Origin: Burkholderia pyrrocinia
Lineage (GTDB): Bacteria; Pseudomonadota; Gammaproteobacteria; Burkholderiales; Burkholderiaceae
Assembly (NCBI RefSeq): GCF_003330765.1
Contig: NZ_CP024903.1
Coordinates: forward strand, 2,170,001 to 2,234,000
Reading direction: 5' to 3'
DNA: 64,000 nt
Part shown: positions 60,170-64,000 of the stretch, piece by piece
How the letters are laid out: each line of letters begins with the position of its first letter
Position numbering within the stretch: position 1 is the first letter of the stretch
Program-made: the position numbers and the translations under genes
Notes under the pieces: generated by a model
The model's database searches: none
Told to the model about the DNA's origin: nothing
Seen by the model: only the letters and a program-made list of their open reading frames with translations

Positions 60170-61288
60170 ATGTCGACGACGCAAGCCCCGCCACAGAAAG
60201 CAGATCGTCAGAAAACCGAAACAACGCCGCGAACCACCCGATCGAAACGACGTATCCTGCTCGTCGCCGCCGTGCTCGCGGCAATCGGCGGCGCCGTCTG
60301 GCTCGGCCGCTGGTGGACGGTCGGCCGCTTCATCGAAAGCACCAACGACGCGTACCTGCAGGCGGACAGCATGACCGCCGCGCCGAAAGTCGCCGGCTAC
60401 GTGACCGACGTCTATGTGCGCGACAACCAGGCCGTGAAAGCCGGCGATCCGCTCGTGCGGCTCGACGTCCGCCAGTACAAGGTCGCGCTCGCGCAATCGC
60501 TCGCGACTGTCGACGCCCGCCGCGCAGATATCGCGCGCGCCGAAGCCGACATCAGCCAGCAGCACGCGAATCTCGAACAGGCCGACGCGCAGGCGAAGGT
60601 GTCGCAGATCAACGCACGGCACGCGAGCGACGAATACGCACGCTATGCGCCGCTCGCGGCGACCGGCGCCGAAACGCACGAACGCGTCGCCGACCTGAAG
60701 AGCACGCGCGATCAGGCGCTCGCGACGCTCGCCGCGAACAACGCGTCGATTGCCGCCGCACGCACGCAGATCGCGTCGTTCACCGCGCAGCGCCAGCAGG
60801 CGCGCGCGCAACTCGAGGCCGCGCAGGCCAGCGCCGCGCAGGCGCAACTCGATCTCGACAACACGATCGTGCGCAGCACGCTCAGCGGCCGCGTCGGCGA
60901 TCGCACGGTGCGCGTCGGCCAGTACGTGCAGCCCGGCACGCGCCTGCTGACCGTCGTGCCGGTCGACTCGATCTACCTCGTCGCGAACTTCAAGGAAACG
61001 CAGATCGGCCAGATGCGCATCGGCCAGCCCGTCGCACTGCATGTCGACGCGCTGCCGGACGGCACGCTGTCCGGCGTCGTCGACAGCTTCGCGCCCGGCA
61101 CGGGCGCGCAGTTCGCGCTGCTGCCGCCGGAGAACGCGACCGGCAACTTCACGAAGATCGTCCAGCGCGTGCCGGTGCGCATCCGCCTCGCCGCGAACGC
61201 TCGCGCGCAACGCATGCTGCTGCCGGGGCTGTCGGTGACGGTCGATGTCGATACGCGTTCGGCCCGCGACGAGACGCGCCATGGCTGA
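60170..61288 (+). CDS. HlyD-family periplasmic adaptor (EmrA type)
   Basis: 372 residues. A short cytoplasmic Lys/Arg tail precedes one membrane helix (RILLVAAVLAAIGGAVWLG). The lipoyl/hairpin domain has DAYLQADSMTAAPKVAGYVTDVYVRDNQAVKAGDPLV and the long coiled-coil hairpin (about 105-225) is Ala/Gln-rich. The second lipoyl half contains STLSGRVGDRTVRVGQYVQPGTRLL and YLVANFKETQIGQMRIGQPV. It joins the MFS pump to the outer-membrane tunnel. The ATG at 60170 is used. The stop overlaps the next gene by 8 bases. Confidence 0.94.
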   Translation: MSTTQAPPQKADRQKTETTPRTTRSKRRILLVAAVLAAIGGAVWLGRWWTVGRFIESTNDAYLQADSMTAAPKVAGYVTDVYVRDNQAVKAGDPLVRLDVRQYKVALAQSLATVDARRADIARAEADISQQHANLEQADAQAKVSQINARHASDEYARYAPLAATGAETHERVADLKSTRDQALATLAANNASIAAARTQIASFTAQRQQARAQLEAAQASAAQAQLDLDNTIVRSTLSGRVGDRTVRVGQYVQPGTRLLTVVPVDSIYLVANFKETQIGQMRIGQPVALHVDALPDGTLSGVVDSFAPGTGAQFALLPPENATGNFTKIVQRVPVRIRLAANARAQRMLLPGLSVTVDVDTRSARDETRHG

Positions 61289-62867
61289 TACCCCCGCCAC
61301 GATGCCCGCGCCGCCGCACGAAGGCCGCGCGAGCGTGACCGACTGGATCGCGGTCGCGGCCGGCGCGCTCGGCGCGCTGATGGCGACGCTCGACATCTCG
61401 ATCACGAACTCCGCGCTGCCGCAGATCCAGGGCGAAATCGGCGCGACGGGCACCGAAGGCACGTGGATCTCGACCGGCTACCTGATGTCGGAAATCGTGA
61501 TGATCCCGCTCGCCGCGTGGCTCACGCGCGTGTTCGGGCTGCGCAATTTCCTGCTGACGAACTCCGCACTCTTCATCGCGTTCTCGATGATGTGCGGCTG
61601 GTCGCATTCGCTCCCGATGATGATCGCCGGCCGGATCGGCCAGGGCTTCACCGGCGGTGCGCTGATCCCGACCGCGCAGACCATCATCCGCACGCGGCTG
61701 CCGCTGTCGCAGTTGCCGGTCGGGATGACGCTGTTCGGCCTGATCGTGCTGCTCGGTCCGCTGTTCGGCCCGGTGCTCGGCGGCTGGCTCGCCGAGAACG
61801 TGAACTGGAGCTGGTGCTTCTTCCTGAACCTGCCCGTGTGCCTGCTGCTGATGGCGTTGCTGGTGTTCGGGCTGCCGTCGGACCGCCCGCAATGGCGCGC
61901 GTTCTTCAACGCGGACTGGCTCGGGATCGCCGGCCTCGCGATCGGGTTGAGCTCGCTCACCGTCGTGCTCGAGGAAGGCCAGCGCGAACGCTGGTTCGAA
62001 TCGCAGATGATCGTCACGCTGAGCGTCGTGTCGCTCGCCGGGATGATCCTGATCGCACTGTCGCAGCGCTTCGCGAAGCGGCCGATCATGCGGCTGTCGC
62101 TGATGCGCAACCCGCGCTACGCGAGCGTGATCGTGATCGTGTCCGCGGTCGGCGCCGGGCTGTACGGCGTGTCCTACCTGCTGCCGCAGTTCCTCGCGAT
62201 CGTCGCCGGCTACAACGCGGAACAGGCCGGCGCGATCATGCTGCTGTCGGGGCTGCCGGCCTTTCTCGTGATGCCGATCCTGCCGCGCCTGCTCGGCAAG
62301 GTCGATTTCCGCATCCTCGTGATCTCGGGGCTGCTGCTGTTCTGCCTGAGCTGCATGCTCGACATCAGCCTGACCGCGCAGAGCGTCGGCCACGACTTCG
62401 TGTGGTCGCAACTGATCCGCGGCGTCGCGCAGATGCTCGCGATGATGCCGCTCAACCAGGCGTCGATGGCGGCCGTCGCGCGCGAGGACTCGGGCGATGC
62501 AGCCGGGCTCTACAACATGGCCCGCAATCTCGGCGGCTCGATCGGGCTCGCGATCATCGGCACCGTGATCGACCGGCGCACGACCTTCCATACGGCCGCG
62601 CTCCGCGAATCGGTGACCGCGAATTCGCTGATCGGGCAGGACCGGCTGTCGGCCTATGCGGCCAACTGGTTCGCGCACACCGGTGACCTCGCGTATTCGA
62701 ACATGCGCGCGCTCGGCCAGCTGGCGCAGCAGATCCAGATCCAGGCCGTCGTGATGACCTATTCCGAAACCTTTTATCTGCTGGGCCTCGCACTGCTCGC
62801 CTGCGTGCCGCTCGCGCTTCTGCTGAGAACGCCGCGCGGGCCGCAGCCGATGTCGTCCGGCCATTGA
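61281..62867 (+). CDS. MFS drug exporter (EmrB type, DHA2)
   Basis: 528 residues with 14 membrane helices. LMATLDISITNSALPQIQGEIG is the DHA2 helix-1 signature. FGLRNFLLTNSALF is a motif A equivalent, and GRIGQGFTGGALIPTAQTII is motif B. ENVNWSWCFFLNLPVCLLLM closes motif C/helix 6. It expels hydrophobic or phenolic compounds by proton antiport through the EmrA-NodT duct. The ATG at 61281 overlaps the emrA-type stop, so translation is coupled. It sits 13 bases before the outer-membrane gene. Confidence 0.95.
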   Translation: MADTPATMPAPPHEGRASVTDWIAVAAGALGALMATLDISITNSALPQIQGEIGATGTEGTWISTGYLMSEIVMIPLAAWLTRVFGLRNFLLTNSALFIAFSMMCGWSHSLPMMIAGRIGQGFTGGALIPTAQTIIRTRLPLSQLPVGMTLFGLIVLLGPLFGPVLGGWLAENVNWSWCFFLNLPVCLLLMALLVFGLPSDRPQWRAFFNADWLGIAGLAIGLSSLTVVLEEGQRERWFESQMIVTLSVVSLAGMILIALSQRFAKRPIMRLSLMRNPRYASVIVIVSAVGAGLYGVSYLLPQFLAIVAGYNAEQAGAIMLLSGLPAFLVMPILPRLLGKVDFRILVISGLLLFCLSCMLDISLTAQSVGHDFVWSQLIRGVAQMLAMMPLNQASMAAVAREDSGDAAGLYNMARNLGGSIGLAIIGTVIDRRTTFHTAALRESVTANSLIGQDRLSAYAANWFAHTGDLAYSNMRALGQLAQQIQIQAVVMTYSETFYLLGLALLACVPLALLLRTPRGPQPMSSGH

Positions 62868-62880
62868 ACCGTCTTACGCA

Positions 62881-64000
62881 ATGAAACCCTTCTCCCTGCC
62901 CCGCCGCCCTGCGCTCACGCTGTGCGCGACCGCGTGCCTGCTCGCCGGCTGCACGGTCGGCCCCGACTACCGCGGCGCGCCCGCCGCGCCGGATGCACCG
63001 ACCTTCGTGCGCGCGCCGGCATCCGGCATCGACACCGGCGCACCCGCGCCGAGCGCGTGGTGGCACGCGCTGAACGATCGCCAGCTCGACGAGCTGATCG
63101 CCGCCGCGCTCGCGCACAACCCCGATCTGCACGCCGCGCAGGCACGATTGCGCGCATCGCGCGCGCAGCTCTCGCAACAGCGCGCGGCCCAGCTGCCGAA
63201 ATCGTTGGCCACCGTCGCGGCAATCCGCATGCGCGAGCCGGACGTCAGCGCGCTCGGTTCGCTGCTGCCGTCGAACGGTTCGAACCCGTCGAGCGGCACG
63301 TCCCCGTCGCTGGGCGGCTCGGGGCCGTTGCAGCTCTATTCGGCAGGCTTCGACGCGACCTGGGAAATCGACCTGTTCGGCGGCACGCGCCGCGCGGTCG
63401 AAGCCGCGTCCGCCCAGGCGGAAGCGGTCGACGCCGATCTCGCCGATACGCAGGTGTCGATCGCGGCCGAAGTCGCGAACGCGTATGTCGACCTGCGCGA
63501 CCAGCAGCAGCGTTTTGCACTGTCGCAACGCACCGCCCGGTTGCAGCAGACCATGCTCGAACTCACGCAGCAGCGCCGCGCGCGCGGCGTCGCGGCCGAT
63601 GTGGACATCGAACGCCTGACGACGCAGGTCGAAACCACGCGTGCGTCGCTGATCCCTCTCGACGCGCAAGTGACGGAATCGCTCGACCGGCTCGCGATCC
63701 TGACGGGCCGCGCGCCGGGTGCGCTCGACGCGGTGCTGTCGGCACCGGACGCGCCGCTGCCGACGCTGCCGGGCAGCGTCGCGATCGGCGATCCGGCCGC
63801 GCTGCTGAAGCAGCGCCCCGACATTCGCGCGGCCGAACGCCGGTTCGCGTCGAGCAATGCGCAGATCGGCGAGCATGTCGCCGACTATTTCCCGAAGGTG
63901 ACCCTGCTCGGCGATCTCGGCTTCAGCGCGACGGACCCGGGCCATCTGTTCCGCAAGCAGAACTTCACGTGGGTCGGTGCGCCATACCTGCAATGGAACA
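62881..64000 (+). CDS. NodT-family outer-membrane efflux lipoprotein (partial, C-terminus outside window)
   Basis: At least 373 residues. A signal ends LLAGCTVGPDYR, the lipobox and VGPDY hallmark of NodT/OprM-family channels. SAWWHALNDRQLDELIAAALAHNPDLHAAQARL is the first TolC-like repeat, and TWEIDLFGG is the classic DLFGG turn. Later RPDIRAAERRFASSNAQIGEHVADYFPKVTL begins the second repeat. The frame is open at the window edge. It forms the trimeric tunnel of the EmrAB-type system. Confidence 0.95.
   Translation, partial: MKPFSLPRRPALTLCATACLLAGCTVGPDYRGAPAAPDAPTFVRAPASGIDTGAPAPSAWWHALNDRQLDELIAAALAHNPDLHAAQARLRASRAQLSQQRAAQLPKSLATVAAIRMREPDVSALGSLLPSNGSNPSSGTSPSLGGSGPLQLYSAGFDATWEIDLFGGTRRAVEAASAQAEAVDADLADTQVSIAAEVANAYVDLRDQQQRFALSQRTARLQQTMLELTQQRRARGVAADVDIERLTTQVETTRASLIPLDAQVTESLDRLAILTGRAPGALDAVLSAPDAPLPTLPGSVAIGDPAALLKQRPDIRAAERRFASSNAQIGEHVADYFPKVTLLGDLGFSATDPGHLFRKQNFTWVGAPYLQWN

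Overview
The window is GC-rich DNA from a Burkholderia cepacia complex-type betaproteobacterium. The evidence is the gene content and order: a leuC-leuD-leuB-asd-fimV block, a gltA-sdhEBADC-gntR-mdh-prpD-acnA block, and a lipA/lifO pair whose 364-residue lipase and 344-residue chaperone match the Burkholderia lipase system. In B. cenocepacia these loci lie on the second chromosome. That replicon assignment comes from memory, not from the sequence. I see no phage genes, transposase, CRISPR array, rRNA or tRNA.

Layout. 1-7.3 kb (minus): a partial fimV, then asd, leuB, leuD, an entericidin-like lipoprotein and leuC, the leucine and aspartate-family biosynthesis block. 7.3-16.6 kb: two tandem Tat-exported paralogues, a cupin, a glutathione transferase, an amino-acid permease with an Lrp-type regulator and a dimethylargininase, a YbiU-type protein, a glyoxalase-fold protein and an AraC regulator. 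16.6-30.1 kb: a TCA-cycle supercluster with citrate synthase, the whole succinate dehydrogenase operon plus its flavinylation factor, a GntR regulator, malate dehydrogenase, a CitE-type lyase, a lysozyme-inhibitor-like protein, PrpD and aconitase. 30.1-35.3 kb: a translationally coupled ArsR/AHSA1/DUF1801 operon, a secreted S53 peptidase and an MFS exporter.

35.4-41.9 kb: a polyamine-type ABC importer (ATPase, binding protein, two permeases) divergent from a MocR-type regulator, with a 284-bp nested palindromic element between them. 41.9-47.5 kb: lipase and its foldase, then a copper-type TonB receptor, DUF2946 protein and cytochrome b561. 47.7-56.5 kb: Pr6Pr membrane protein, M23/LysM lipoprotein, a small conserved protein, DUF4148 protein, 6-phosphogluconate dehydrogenase, a DUF938 methyltransferase overlapping a sirtuin, a 1-kb gene-free gap with an orphan terminator, a GNAT protein and an LLM oxidoreductase. 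56.8-64 kb: a large MscS-type channel, then a TetR regulator divergent from an EmrA-EmrB-NodT tripartite efflux operon that runs off the window.

Most of the window is conserved metabolism. The least explained signals are a candidate small RNA with a C-rich loop (about 53.72-53.83 kb), the nested palindrome at 39.97-40.25 kb, three helically phased repeats at 9.13-9.19 kb, and several clean operator-like palindromes next to regulator genes. No whole undescribed system can be claimed from the sequence alone.
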